Below, piece by piece: positions 55,025-63,763 of a stretch of DNA of 64,000 nucleotides (positions within the stretch are counted from its first letter, which is position 1; the number at the start of each line of letters is the position of its first letter). The notes under the pieces are model-generated. The model did no database searches, was not told where the DNA came from, and saw only the letters and a program-made list of their open reading frames with translations. Source of the DNA: Permianibacter aggregans (GTDB lineage Bacteria; Pseudomonadota; Gammaproteobacteria; Enterobacterales; Permianibacteraceae). The stretch spans positions 434,001-498,000 of the forward strand of contig NZ_CP037953.1 of assembly GCF_009756665.1 (NCBI RefSeq), given 5' to 3'. The translations under genes were made by a program, and so were the position numbers.

Positions 55025-55279
55025 ATGCGACTGGAAATCATGAAAGTCAGCCCGGACCGGCTGGATCCGGAATGCCTGCTGGTCACCCTGCGCCATAGCC
55101 CTGGTTGGTGGGCAAGGCTATTTGGCGCGCGCGAAATCGTGGTCACCTACAAAGGCCATACCGAATCCTGGTATGTGCCACCGAGTTTCCGGCCAGCACC
55201 GACCGACATCGTCAAATTTCTCAATCGTATCGCTGACAGTCACGAATTCGCTCACTTGCGGCCACAAAAGCGCTATTGA
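55025..55279 (+). CDS. Small conserved unknown protein
   Basis: An 84-aa protein beginning MRLEIMKVSPDRLDPECLLV, with HSPGWWARLFGAREIVVTYKG and SWYVPPSFRPAPTDIVKFL. The single-layer beta pattern with W and Y residues could be a small beta-barrel. It is 14 nt after the preceding gene in the HD-GYP operon. No domain recognised. Confidence 0.6.
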   Translation: MRLEIMKVSPDRLDPECLLVTLRHSPGWWARLFGAREIVVTYKGHTESWYVPPSFRPAPTDIVKFLNRIADSHEFAHLRPQKRY

Positions 55280-55375
55280 ATGTGGTGCAGCGGTTGCAGT
55301 CATGCCGGACCGTTATGAATCCCTATCGAAAAATTGTTTAGCATGAGCTTCCCCTGAAATTTTTGGTTGGAACTG

Positions 55376-56491
55376 ATGCAGCTCCATCATTGGCGACGCG
55401 CGGTACTAAAAGTCGGCAGCTCGCTGGTCGCCCCGGAAGGTGTGCTGTCGACCCGCTACCGACTTGGTATTGCCCGCTTCATCGCCGAAGCGCGCTTACA
55501 GCAACGCGAGATCATTCTGGTTTCCTCCGGCGCCGTCGCCGCTGGACGAACCGTGCTGCCGACGCTGGCCGAACACGGTCGCAAATACCTGAGCGGCAAA
55601 CAGGCACTGGCCGCCGCAGGTCAGGCGCGTTTGATCATGAGTTGGGCCACGCTGTTTGATTTTCCGGTCGCACAATTGCTGCTGACCGCTGCCGACTTGC
55701 AAGATCGCCAGCGATACGTCAATGCCAAGAACACACTACGCGAATTATTGAATGCCGATTGCCTGCCGATCATCAACGAAAACGATTCGATCATCACTGA
55801 CGAACTGAAAGTCGGCGACAACGACAATCTGGCCGCACACGTTGCCTCGTTGATTGATGCCGATTTGTTGATCATCGGTAGCGATATTGATGGCCTTTAT
55901 GACAAACATCCGGGCAAGTTTCCCGATGCCAAACGCATCGACTGTGTTGATGTCATTGATGCCAGCATTTATGCGATGGCGGGCGGCGCCGGCACTGTCG
56001 CCGGCACCGGCGGCATGCAAACGAAAATCCAGGCCGCCGAACGGGCCATCAAACGCGGCATCACCACGGTGATTGGCTCAGGTCAGAAAACCGAGTTTTT
56101 TCATGCGCTGCTTGAGGACCGTTGTTTGGGCACAAGCTTTGTGCCCAAAGGCGACCGGCAAACGGCGCGCAAACACTGGCTGCAACACAACTTGAAATCA
56201 CAGGGAAAGATCCTGATCGATGCCGGTGCCTTTACCGCGCTACGCGAACGCGGCGCATCACTGCTGCCTTCCGGCATTACCGCCATTGAAGGTGAATTCG
56301 AAACCGGCGATGCCGTCGATGTCATTTGGCAAAACGGCGAGCAAAGCCAACTGCTGGGCAAAGGCTTGTCACAATTCGACAGCAGCATGCTGCAACAGAT
56401 CAAAGGTTTGCGGCGTGACGCCATCGCCGCTATCGCCGGCGTCAATGCCAGCGACGTGGTCATCCATCGTGATGATTTGGTGTTGACCTGA
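55376..56491 (+). CDS. proB: Glutamate 5-kinase
   Basis: First enzyme of proline synthesis (371 aa): phosphorylates glutamate. The amino-acid-kinase domain begins VLKVGSSLV (about 12-20) and contains VSSGAVAAGR and NENDSI, with GTGGMQTKIQAAE near 215; a C-terminal PUA domain covers about 275-370. ATG at 55376 is preferred over an in-frame TTG at 55367; GGAACTG precedes it. proA follows 25 nt downstream. Confidence 0.96.
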   Translation: MQLHHWRRAVLKVGSSLVAPEGVLSTRYRLGIARFIAEARLQQREIILVSSGAVAAGRTVLPTLAEHGRKYLSGKQALAAAGQARLIMSWATLFDFPVAQLLLTAADLQDRQRYVNAKNTLRELLNADCLPIINENDSIITDELKVGDNDNLAAHVASLIDADLLIIGSDIDGLYDKHPGKFPDAKRIDCVDVIDASIYAMAGGAGTVAGTGGMQTKIQAAERAIKRGITTVIGSGQKTEFFHALLEDRCLGTSFVPKGDRQTARKHWLQHNLKSQGKILIDAGAFTALRERGASLLPSGITAIEGEFETGDAVDVIWQNGEQSQLLGKGLSQFDSSMLQQIKGLRRDAIAAIAGVNASDVVIHRDDLVLT

Positions 56492-56516
56492 TCGTTACCG
56501 AAAAAAGGAATCCAAG

Positions 56517-57764
56517 ATGAACGATGTCGAGCGATCACTCAGAGAATGCAAAGCCAGTGCAGAATTCCTGCGCACCACTTCACTGGCGCAGCGTAACGAC
56601 GCGTTGCAAGCCATGGCGGAAACGCTTGATCAACAGCGGCCAGTATTGCTGGCGGCCAACGCCAAAGACATGCAAGCCGCCAAAGACTTAAGCTCTGCGA
56701 TGCAGGACCGCCTGCTGCTGAACGATGCCCGCATCGACAGTATGATCAAGGGCTTGCGTGAAATCATTGCATTGCCTGATCCAATTGCTTCGCGCCGGCC
56801 ATTCTCGCAACCGCCCTCCGGTATTCAGGTGTACAAACAGCGCATTCCGCTCGGCGTCATCCTGATGATTTATGAGGCAAGACCAAACGTTGCTGTCGAT
56901 GCCGCGGCACTGACACTGAAAGCCGATAATGCTGTGCTGCTGCGTGGCGGTAAGGAGGCCAACCACAGCAATCGCGCCATTCATGAGTTTTGGCAACAAG
57001 CGTTAAAAGTCGCGGAAATTCCCGGCGCGGCGATCAGCATTCTGACCGACACCGGCCGCGAGCAAATGCGCGAGTTGCTGCAGCAGGAAGCGTTCATCGA
57101 TCTGGTCATTCCGCGAGGCGGCCAGGGCTTGATCGAGTTTGTCGCCGAGCACAGCCGGATTCCGGTCATTCGACATTACAAAGGTGTCTGCCACCTGTAT
57201 GTCGATGCCCAAGCTGATTTGGCGATGGCAGAGCAGTTATTGATTGACGGCAAATGCTCGCGCCCCGGTGTTTGCAATGCGTTGGAAACCTTACTGCTGC
57301 ATGCTGATATCGCTGAAGATTTTATTCCGCGTTTGCAGCGCATCGCCGAGCGTCAATCACTGCAATTGTTTGCTGAAGCTTACACGGCCAAGAAACTGTT
57401 GAAAGCCAATGTCATTGATGAACAGGGTTACGACATCGAGTACCTGGACAAGAAATTATCGATGAAAATCGTCAACAGCTTTCAGGAGGCGCTGGTCCAT
57501 ATTGGCCGGCATGGTTCGCAGCATACCGAGGTGATCTGTACCGAGAATCCGGAAACCGCTGAACACTTCTTGCGCGCCGTTGACGCCAGCGCCGTCATGG
57601 TCAATGCGTCTTCTCGTTTCAACGATGGAGGTGAGCTCGGCCTTGGCGCGGAGATTGGTATTGCGACAACGAAGCTGCATGCTTATGGGCCTATGGGTCT
57701 GGAGTCACTGACCGCAGAGAAATTTGTTGTGCTCGGTCGTGGTGAGGTGCGCCATCCGCTTTGA
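56517..57764 (+). CDS. proA: Gamma-glutamyl phosphate reductase
   Basis: Second step of proline synthesis (415 aa), an aldehyde-dehydrogenase-like NADPH enzyme. Signature regions are MIYEARPNVAVDAAALTLK, RGGKEANHSN and the catalytic-Cys segment GKCSRPGVCNALETLLL. Shine-Dalgarno AAGGAAT sits before ATG. proB-proA in this order is the usual operon; proC is not in view. Confidence 0.97.
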   Translation: MNDVERSLRECKASAEFLRTTSLAQRNDALQAMAETLDQQRPVLLAANAKDMQAAKDLSSAMQDRLLLNDARIDSMIKGLREIIALPDPIASRRPFSQPPSGIQVYKQRIPLGVILMIYEARPNVAVDAAALTLKADNAVLLRGGKEANHSNRAIHEFWQQALKVAEIPGAAISILTDTGREQMRELLQQEAFIDLVIPRGGQGLIEFVAEHSRIPVIRHYKGVCHLYVDAQADLAMAEQLLIDGKCSRPGVCNALETLLLHADIAEDFIPRLQRIAERQSLQLFAEAYTAKKLLKANVIDEQGYDIEYLDKKLSMKIVNSFQEALVHIGRHGSQHTEVICTENPETAEHFLRAVDASAVMVNASSRFNDGGELGLGAEIGIATTKLHAYGPMGLESLTAEKFVVLGRGEVRHPL

Positions 57765-57775
57765 GCGTTGTTTAC

Positions 57776-57807
57776 ACCGGCTGCGATTTATACCGGCTGC
57801 AATTTAT
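57776..57807 (+). repeat. Short tandem repeat after proA
   Basis: Two 16-bp units ACCGGCTGC-R-ATTTAT with a third partial TCCGG, between the proA stop and the convergent MFS gene's stop codon, which it overlaps by 4 bp. Probably slippage or remnant sequence with no regulation implied. Confidence 0.5.
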
Positions 57808-58988
57808 TCCGGATCAACGGGCGGCGGTTTCGGCGCTGCCGAATCACCGCGCCGCCAAAGAAAATAGACGATAACAAATGCCAGCGCGCAGACCACGCCG
57901 GACATCATGAAGGTGGCGGCGCCACCGCGACCGCTATCCCAGATGGCGCCGGCAATGAAGTTGCCCGCTGCACCACCGACGCCATAAGTCAGCGCGCTGT
58001 AAATGGCTTGTGCCCTGCCCCGCTGCTTAGGCGGAAATTTGTTGTGCACAAAATGCATCGCCAGTGTGTGCATCAACGCGAAGGTCACCGCGTGCAGCAC
58101 TTGCACCAGCAACAACACCGGCAACCAATCACCAAGGGTCGCCAGCATGATCCAGCGCAGCGCGCAGATAATCAGCGCCACGTGCAGAATCAGACCAAAA
58201 CGCCAGCGTTGAATAATCGACTGGGCAATCATGAACAAACCGATCTCGGCAATAACGCCCAGCGTGATCAACCAGCCACTCTGACTCGGCGTATAGCCAA
58301 GCTTGCGCATATACAAGTCAAAGAATGTGTAATATGGCGCGTGGGAAATCGTCACCAGAATCGTGGCGAAAAGGAAAATGATTACCGGTCGCTGCCAGAA
58401 ATGTTCGCGTAGCCGGTCATGACGCAGCATATTGCGTTCCTGCTGCTCGCTGCGAGGCAGCACCCAGGCGCTGATCAGCAACACCAGCATGAAGGCAATC
58501 ACCACTGGCTCAACGATCTTGACGCCCCACCACTCGACGCCATAGCCGACACCCACAACGGCCAGCATGTAGCCAATCGAGCCCCAGAGTCGGATGCGGC
58601 TGTAATTGCCGCCACCTTTTTCGGTCAAGCTTAACGTCAGGGTTTCGGCTTGCGGCAAAATCGCATTCCAGCACAGCGAATACATCGCCATCGCCAGAAT
58701 CATCAAAATCGCCGTGCGTGACTCCAAGCCAATGACAACCGCAATCAGCGACATGATGACACCCGACAGCAATACCCGATGACCGGCATGAAAGCGATCA
58801 GCAATCGCCGCCCAGCCGTACGGCGCGGCAATCGTCGTCAAGCTGATGACCGAGGCAGTCAGGCCAATCGTGAACGAGTCAAATCCCTGACCGTCGAAAT
58901 AACGGCTGCGATACGGCACGAAAGCACCGAGCACGGCGAAATAGAAAAAATAGAACTCCGACAGGCGCCGGAATTGACGGGAATCCAT
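57804..58988 (-). CDS. MFS transporter, phenylpropionate/HcaT-like
   Basis: A 394-aa inner-membrane carrier with about 12 hydrophobic helices in two halves. It starts FRRLSEFYFFYFAVLGAFVPY, and has RIRLWGSIGYMLAV between helices, as in the MFS group containing HcaT and the nucleoside-like permeases. The substrate is unknown. It has a small soluble Pro-rich tail (APKPPPVDPE). Convergent with proA; monocistronic. Confidence 0.85.
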   Translation of the reverse strand: MDSRQFRRLSEFYFFYFAVLGAFVPYRSRYFDGQGFDSFTIGLTASVISLTTIAAPYGWAAIADRFHAGHRVLLSGVIMSLIAVVIGLESRTAILMILAMAMYSLCWNAILPQAETLTLSLTEKGGGNYSRIRLWGSIGYMLAVVGVGYGVEWWGVKIVEPVVIAFMLVLLISAWVLPRSEQQERNMLRHDRLREHFWQRPVIIFLFATILVTISHAPYYTFFDLYMRKLGYTPSQSGWLITLGVIAEIGLFMIAQSIIQRWRFGLILHVALIICALRWIMLATLGDWLPVLLLVQVLHAVTFALMHTLAMHFVHNKFPPKQRGRAQAIYSALTYGVGGAAGNFIAGAIWDSGRGGAATFMMSGVVCALAFVIVYFLWRRGDSAAPKPPPVDPE

Positions 58989-59042
58989 ATTCGTTTGTTA
59001 TGCACCAGAATCATTGACCAGTGTAGTCAATGACGCATCGGA

Positions 59043-59969
59043 TTAACGGGCAGGGAAATATTTTTTCAGTTCAGTCGCGGTCAGCAGGAACACACCATCT
59101 TCACTGTGCTCGAACTCCAGCCAGGTGAAAGGCACCTGCGGGAACTGCGCAATAACGTGGCGAACACTGTTGCCGACTTCGCAAATCAGCACGCCGTTGT
59201 CAGTCAGATGATTAGCAGCCTCACGCAACAAGGTACGCACAAAATCCAGACCATCGTCACCGGAGGCCAGGGCCAATTCCGGCTCGTGTTGATACTCGGC
59301 CGGCAGACTGGCCATGTCTTCGGCATCGACGTACGGTGGATTGCAAACAATCAAATCAAAGCGTTCGCCCGCCAGTGCATGCAGACCATCGGACTGCACC
59401 AGACTTAGCTGTTCCAGCAAGTGGTAACGCTCAACGTTCAACGCCGCGACATCCAGCGCCTCCGCGGAAATATCGGCTGCAACGATCTCCGCCTCTGGAA
59501 AGGCTTCGGCACAGGCAATGCCAATGCAAGCGCTACCACAACACAAATCCAGAATACGATTGACGGGCTGTTGCCCCATCCATGGCTGAAAACGATTCTG
59601 AATCAGTTCGGCAATCGGCGAACGCGGAATCAACACCCGCTCATCGACATAGAACTCCAAATCGCAGAAATAGGCTTTGCCGGTGATATACGGCAGCGGC
59701 CGGCGTTCATTGATGCGTTGACGCAGGCGCTCAGCCAATAACTCGCGCTCTTCGCGCGTCAACCGGCATTCGCCAATCACCTTGATGTAATCATGTGGCA
59801 AATCGAGCGTTTGCATAACCAATGCACCCGCCTCGTCCCAAGCGTTGACGGTGCCATGACCGAAAAACACCTGGTGCCGATTCATTTCACTGGCGGCCCA
59901 ACGCCACCAGTCCTGCGCGGTCTGCAAATCAGCGATGGCGTGTTGCAGGGTTTCAGGTTTCAGGCTCAT
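59043..59969 (-). CDS. prmB: Ribosomal protein uL3 glutamine methyltransferase PrmB
   Basis: SAM enzyme (308 aa) that N5-methylates a Gln of ribosomal protein L3. Motif I is ILDLCCGSACIGIA and the substrate-binding NPPY is CNPPYVDAEDM, with the N-terminal helical domain and IPRSPIAEL characteristic of PrmB over PrmC. prmB follows plsC on the same strand: its start overlaps the plsC stop by 4 nt, in the form ATGA. Confidence 0.94.
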   Translation of the reverse strand: MSLKPETLQHAIADLQTAQDWWRWAASEMNRHQVFFGHGTVNAWDEAGALVMQTLDLPHDYIKVIGECRLTREERELLAERLRQRINERRPLPYITGKAYFCDLEFYVDERVLIPRSPIAELIQNRFQPWMGQQPVNRILDLCCGSACIGIACAEAFPEAEIVAADISAEALDVAALNVERYHLLEQLSLVQSDGLHALAGERFDLIVCNPPYVDAEDMASLPAEYQHEPELALASGDDGLDFVRTLLREAANHLTDNGVLICEVGNSVRHVIAQFPQVPFTWLEFEHSEDGVFLLTATELKKYFPAR

Positions 59970-60709
59970 GCGGCGCTCCGCTCGGGTTGCATCAATTGAC
60001 GCATTGCCGTTTCGACTTTATCGCTCAGTTGCTGGCGTTGATCCAGGCTGTACCCGATGGTATCAATCGGTTTGCCGAATACCACGTCGACATGCACACC
60101 AAGATTTGGACGGGTTTCACCTTTCGGCAGCACCTTGATGATGTCGCGAATCACCATCGGAATAATGACCGCCTGGGTATCGATGGCCAGATGAAAACAG
60201 CCTTTTTTGAACGGCAATAAGCGACCATCTTTGGAACGGGTACCTTCCGGCGACACCCATAGCACAATGCCGCTTTCCATTTTTGCCTTGGCGTTGTGCA
60301 GATCTTTTTTTGCCCGTTCGCGGTTATGGCGATCGATAAAAATAAATTCGGCTGCGCGCATCGCCTGACCAAAAATTGGAATATGTGATAATTCTTTCTT
60401 GGCCAGCATGCGCATGCTGCCTGGTACGGCCATAAACGACAATGGAATATCGTAGTGGCTGGCATGATTGCACATGACAATATAGCGACGCTGATCGGTG
60501 TACTGCGGAATTTCACCAAGCAGCGACCAACGCAGATCAATCAAGCGCAGCAATGCAGCCGACCAGCGACGGCAGGTGTCATCGATGCGTGCTCGAGCAT
60601 CATCACGATGCACGCTGGTCACGTAAAACGCCACCATGCAGTATTTGAATGTCACCGCTACTGACGCGACATTGATCCAGACCCATTGCAATACATTGGC
60701 TTTTTTCAT
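59966..60709 (-). CDS. plsC: 1-acyl-sn-glycerol-3-phosphate acyltransferase
   Basis: Membrane enzyme (247 aa) that makes phosphatidate. Catalytic HASHYD (H-x4-D), second motif FIDRHNRERAKK, and PEGTRSKDGRLLPFKKG near 155-170 are all present, as is the hydrophobic N-terminus (WVWINVASVAVTFKYCMVAF). It lies 15 nt beyond the sixA stop, on the same strand. A second member of the family is at 23656-24213. Confidence 0.93.
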   Translation of the reverse strand: MKKANVLQWVWINVASVAVTFKYCMVAFYVTSVHRDDARARIDDTCRRWSAALLRLIDLRWSLLGEIPQYTDQRRYIVMCNHASHYDIPLSFMAVPGSMRMLAKKELSHIPIFGQAMRAAEFIFIDRHNRERAKKDLHNAKAKMESGIVLWVSPEGTRSKDGRLLPFKKGCFHLAIDTQAVIIPMVIRDIIKVLPKGETRPNLGVHVDVVFGKPIDTIGYSLDQRQQLSDKVETAMRQLMQPERSAA

Positions 60710-60724
60710 TATTCAGTGCCGATT

Positions 60725-61174
60725 TTATGGTTGTAGGGTTTTCAATACGTGCCAACCCTGATCACGAGCCACTAACACAGCGGCGCCGGCTGTCGGAAAG
60801 CTCCACTGCACCTGTCCCTGACTGAGTAGCAGCAACATATACGAAACAATCGGCATATGGCAGGCAACCAACGTCGTTTTTGCTTCGATGGCTTCCAAAT
60901 AATCGACCGCAAGCCTTGGGTCGGCTTCGGGGGCAAACAAGGCTTCTTGTTCGATCTCGCTGCTTTTGCCGGTGACCCCGCCGATCAATTCAGCGGTTTG
61001 CAGTGCACGCTGATAAGTGCTTGCCAATATTTTGCCTGGCTGCAGATCGAGCGCCAACAATTGCTCAGCAACGGATTGCACTTCGGCAATGCCTTTGCTG
61101 GTCAAGCGCCGTGCAGCATCGTCCGTTTGATACGGCTCGGCCTGACCATGTCGCATCAGAATCACTGTGCGCAT
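60725..61174 (-). CDS. sixA: Phosphohistidine phosphatase SixA
   Basis: A 149-aa small histidine phosphatase with the RHG motif at the N-terminus (VILMRHGQAEPYQ), the catalytic second His in TLVACHMPIVSYML, and DAARRLTSKG between. In E. coli it removes phosphate from phosphohistidine proteins such as those of the nitrogen phosphotransferase system. ATG at 61174 shares its A with the TGA stop of the adenosine kinase gene (TGATG), so translation is probably coupled. Confidence 0.9.
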   Translation of the reverse strand: MRTVILMRHGQAEPYQTDDAARRLTSKGIAEVQSVAEQLLALDLQPGKILASTYQRALQTAELIGGVTGKSSEIEQEALFAPEADPRLAVDYLEAIEAKTTLVACHMPIVSYMLLLLSQGQVQWSFPTAGAAVLVARDQGWHVLKTLQP

Positions 61175-62184
61175 CAGCGCCCCTTGCCGAGGGCTTTGGC
61201 CCGATCGCGCAGCGCCGTCAAATATTGTGGCAACAGGCGCGGACCAAAAGCACTGACGACCATACCTGCGGCGTAGTTGCCAAGCTCTGCAGCCTGTCGG
61301 AAATTCCAGCCACGACACAAGCCATACAAAAATGCACCAGCAAACATATCACCAGCACCAAGGGTATCGACAACGTTTACTGGATCGGTTGGCACTTCAT
61401 AGAGCTTGTTGCCATCCCATGCCAACGCGCCATGTGCACCACGGGTAATGGCAAAACCGACGCTCAGGTCCTTCAAGGCGTCTACAGCCTGAAAGGCATC
61501 TTTGGCGCCGGTGAAAGCAATGGCTTCGGCTTCGTTGCAAAACAACATGTCGATACCACCATCGACAAATTCAGCAATGCCATCGCGGAAAAACTTGATC
61601 ATGTTTGGATCGGACAGCGACACGGCAATTTTGCCACCGGCTTTGCTGACCTGCTTTTTTGCCAGACGCACCGCTTCGCGCGCGCTAGGTGAGCTGGCGA
61701 GATAACCTTCGATATACAGATACTGGCTATCAGCCAATGCCTTTTCTTCCAATTCCGTCGGACCAACATCAGCAGTAATGCCGAGAAAAGTATTCATCGT
61801 ACGATCGGCATCCGGTGTGATCATGACCAGACATTTGCCGGTTTTTCCTTCATCTCTACCATCGTTGGCAAGATTGGTTTGAATATTGTTTTGCCGTAAA
61901 TCAGCGGTATAAAAATCCCCAGCTTCATCCTGCGCCACTTTGCAGGATAAAAAGGCCTTGCCACCTAGCTGACTGACCGCGATCAGACTGTTGGCTGCTG
62001 AACCGCCACAAGCGCGTTTATGTTTTTCGCCTTGCAATTCGCCTACCAGTTCATCGTGACGCGATTCTTCAATCAAGGTCATCACGCCTTTGCTGATACC
62101 CAATCGCTCCAGTTCGGCAACCGACACTTCAAATTCATAATCGACCAGCGCGTTGCCGACGGCGTACACATCAATTGCTTTCAT
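61174..62184 (-). CDS. Adenosine kinase (PfkB family)
   Basis: Ribokinase-fold kinase (336 aa). ATP and substrate motifs: GGSAANSLIAVSQLGGKA near the start, and DTLGAGDMFAGAFLYG near 285-300 with the catalytic Asp. The N-terminus DVYAVGNALVDYEFEVS is typical of bacterial adenosine kinases, a type common in pseudomonads and xanthomonads. It phosphorylates adenosine to AMP (or a related nucleoside). ATG at 62184 starts immediately after the GNAT stop at 62186; upstream ATGs would overlap it. Confidence 0.85.
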   Translation of the reverse strand: MKAIDVYAVGNALVDYEFEVSVAELERLGISKGVMTLIEESRHDELVGELQGEKHKRACGGSAANSLIAVSQLGGKAFLSCKVAQDEAGDFYTADLRQNNIQTNLANDGRDEGKTGKCLVMITPDADRTMNTFLGITADVGPTELEEKALADSQYLYIEGYLASSPSAREAVRLAKKQVSKAGGKIAVSLSDPNMIKFFRDGIAEFVDGGIDMLFCNEAEAIAFTGAKDAFQAVDALKDLSVGFAITRGAHGALAWDGNKLYEVPTDPVNVVDTLGAGDMFAGAFLYGLCRGWNFRQAAELGNYAAGMVVSAFGPRLLPQYLTALRDRAKALGKGR

Positions 62185-62185
62185 A

Positions 62186-62677
62186 TCATGCATTCCATTC
62201 ATTCAGTGTTCTTTGATAAACCCGATCGCAGCGATCGGTGTGCAAGGCTTGGCAACTCGGCGTAAAGCCGTTCTGCTCATAAAGCCTGATGGCCTCTTTC
62301 AATACGCTGGCCGTTTCCAATTGCATTTGCAGATAACCCGCGGTTTTGGCTTGCATCATGATCAGCTGCAGTAAATGCCGGCCAAGACCGAGACCACGCG
62401 CGGAGGGTGCCAGATACATTTTGCGCAATTCACAGCGCTGCGCATCCAAGCCGACAAATCCGGCGGTACCGAGCAACTCTTCACCGCGATAAACCACGAA
62501 GAATTCGCCACCGGCCTGACGGTAATGTTGATCGACATTGAGCATATCGGCATCAACGCCGTCTAGATCCGGGGTCAAACCGTATTCTTTCAATACCGAG
62601 ACAATCAACTGTTGGCAGGCTGGCCCATCGGCCTGTTGCCATGGTCGGATCTGCAAATCGGGGAAACGTCCAGACAT
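62186..62677 (-). CDS. GNAT family N-acetyltransferase
   Basis: A 163-aa acetyltransferase with the acetyl-CoA loop in LAPSARGLGLGRHLL and VVYRGEELLGTAGF as the preceding beta strands; RLYEQNGFTP is near the C-terminus. Substrate unknown. The gene is the first in a coupled run: GNAT, adenosine kinase, sixA, all on the minus strand with 1-nt gaps or overlaps. Confidence 0.85.
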   Translation of the reverse strand: MSGRFPDLQIRPWQQADGPACQQLIVSVLKEYGLTPDLDGVDADMLNVDQHYRQAGGEFFVVYRGEELLGTAGFVGLDAQRCELRKMYLAPSARGLGLGRHLLQLIMMQAKTAGYLQMQLETASVLKEAIRLYEQNGFTPSCQALHTDRCDRVYQRTLNEWNA

Positions 62678-62767
62678 CGCGCCAACGTCCTGAGCAATAA
62701 AGCGTCATTTTACGGCCATCGCCGGCAACTTGCAGTAGTGCATCGCCTAAAACCGGTGATTTCGCGG

Positions 62768-62796
62768 TAGAAAAAAGGGGAGCCGAGGCTCCCCTT
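62768..62796 (-). terminator. Terminator after secF
   Basis: GGGGAGCC-TC-GGCTCCCC stem with a T tract on the minus strand (CCCCTTTTTTC), 18 nt past the secF stop. Confidence 0.85.
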
Positions 62797-62813
62797 CTGT
62801 TGGCGATTTTGGC

Positions 62814-63752
62814 TTACGGCATTTCCGGCAAATCGGCGCCTTCTTTATCGACAACGGTTGGCAGCAAATCTTCACGGGTGACACCCAGTGCAATCGCCGC
62901 TGCGGTCGCGACATAGACCGAGCTGTAGGTACCGAAGATAACACCGCAGAGCATCGCGATAGCAAAGCTGTGAATCATCGCGCCGCCGAGGTAGAACAAC
63001 GCCAGCAATACGAAAATGGTCGTCAACGACATGACCAGTGTACGTACCAGCATTGAGTTGATAGCGTTGGTCGCTGCTTCCCATGGCGTAGCGTTGCGCA
63101 GTTCGACGAAGTTTTCTTTCATCCGGTCAAACACGACGACGGTATCGTTCAGCGAGTAACCGACCACGGTCAGCAATGCCGCCAACACGGTCAAATCGAA
63201 TTCGATGCGGAAGAACGAGAATATGCCGAGGGTGATCATCACGTCGTGAATCAACGCGATAATGGCCCCAAGCGCGAACTTCCATTCGTAGCGCACACTG
63301 ATGTAGAGCAGAATGCCAACGAAGGCAATCGCCATCGCCATAAAGCCGCCTTCGATCAAGTCTGCACCGACGCTGGGGCTGACAAATTCGCGGCGCTTCA
63401 GCGTTACTTCGGTGCCACCTTCAGTCAGTTTCGCCATGACCCGATCGGCGATTTCTTCGGTTTTTACGCCTTCCTGCAGTGGCACACGAATCGCGACATC
63501 CATCGCGGTACCGAACAACTGCACGACAGCGCCTTGGAAACCGGCTTGTTCAACACGTTGACGCACATCGTTGACGTCAGCCTCTTGAACATAGGTCACT
63601 TCGATCAACGTACCACCGGTGAAATCAAGGCCCAAATGCAGGCGATTGACCACCAAGGTATAAATGGTCAGCAGCGTCAGCAAGATTGAAACAACAACCG
63701 CTGGTTTGACCGCCTTGTCCCACGGGATATGAAATTGCGTATCAGTCGTCAT
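62814..63752 (-). CDS. secF: Protein translocase subunit SecF
   Basis: Inner-membrane subunit (312 aa) of the SecDF complex that uses proton flow to help export proteins. It has six transmembrane helices, the GLDFTGGTLIEV periplasmic motif, and the family DFGxxxxxTxxYSLNDTVVVFDR region (VGYSLNDTVVVFDRMKEN). It is 11 nt after the end of secD on the minus strand, in the usual order. Confidence 0.96.
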   Translation of the reverse strand: MTTDTQFHIPWDKAVKPAVVVSILLTLLTIYTLVVNRLHLGLDFTGGTLIEVTYVQEADVNDVRQRVEQAGFQGAVVQLFGTAMDVAIRVPLQEGVKTEEIADRVMAKLTEGGTEVTLKRREFVSPSVGADLIEGGFMAMAIAFVGILLYISVRYEWKFALGAIIALIHDVMITLGIFSFFRIEFDLTVLAALLTVVGYSLNDTVVVFDRMKENFVELRNATPWEAATNAINSMLVRTLVMSLTTIFVLLALFYLGGAMIHSFAIAMLCGVIFGTYSSVYVATAAAIALGVTREDLLPTVVDKEGADLPEMP

Positions 63753-63763
63753 CTTCTATCCCC

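Noticed and set aside
57776-57807. Tandem repeat as a regulatory or CRISPR-like unit
   Set aside because: Only two and a part 16-bp units, overlapping a stop codon; no spacers and no cas genes in the window.
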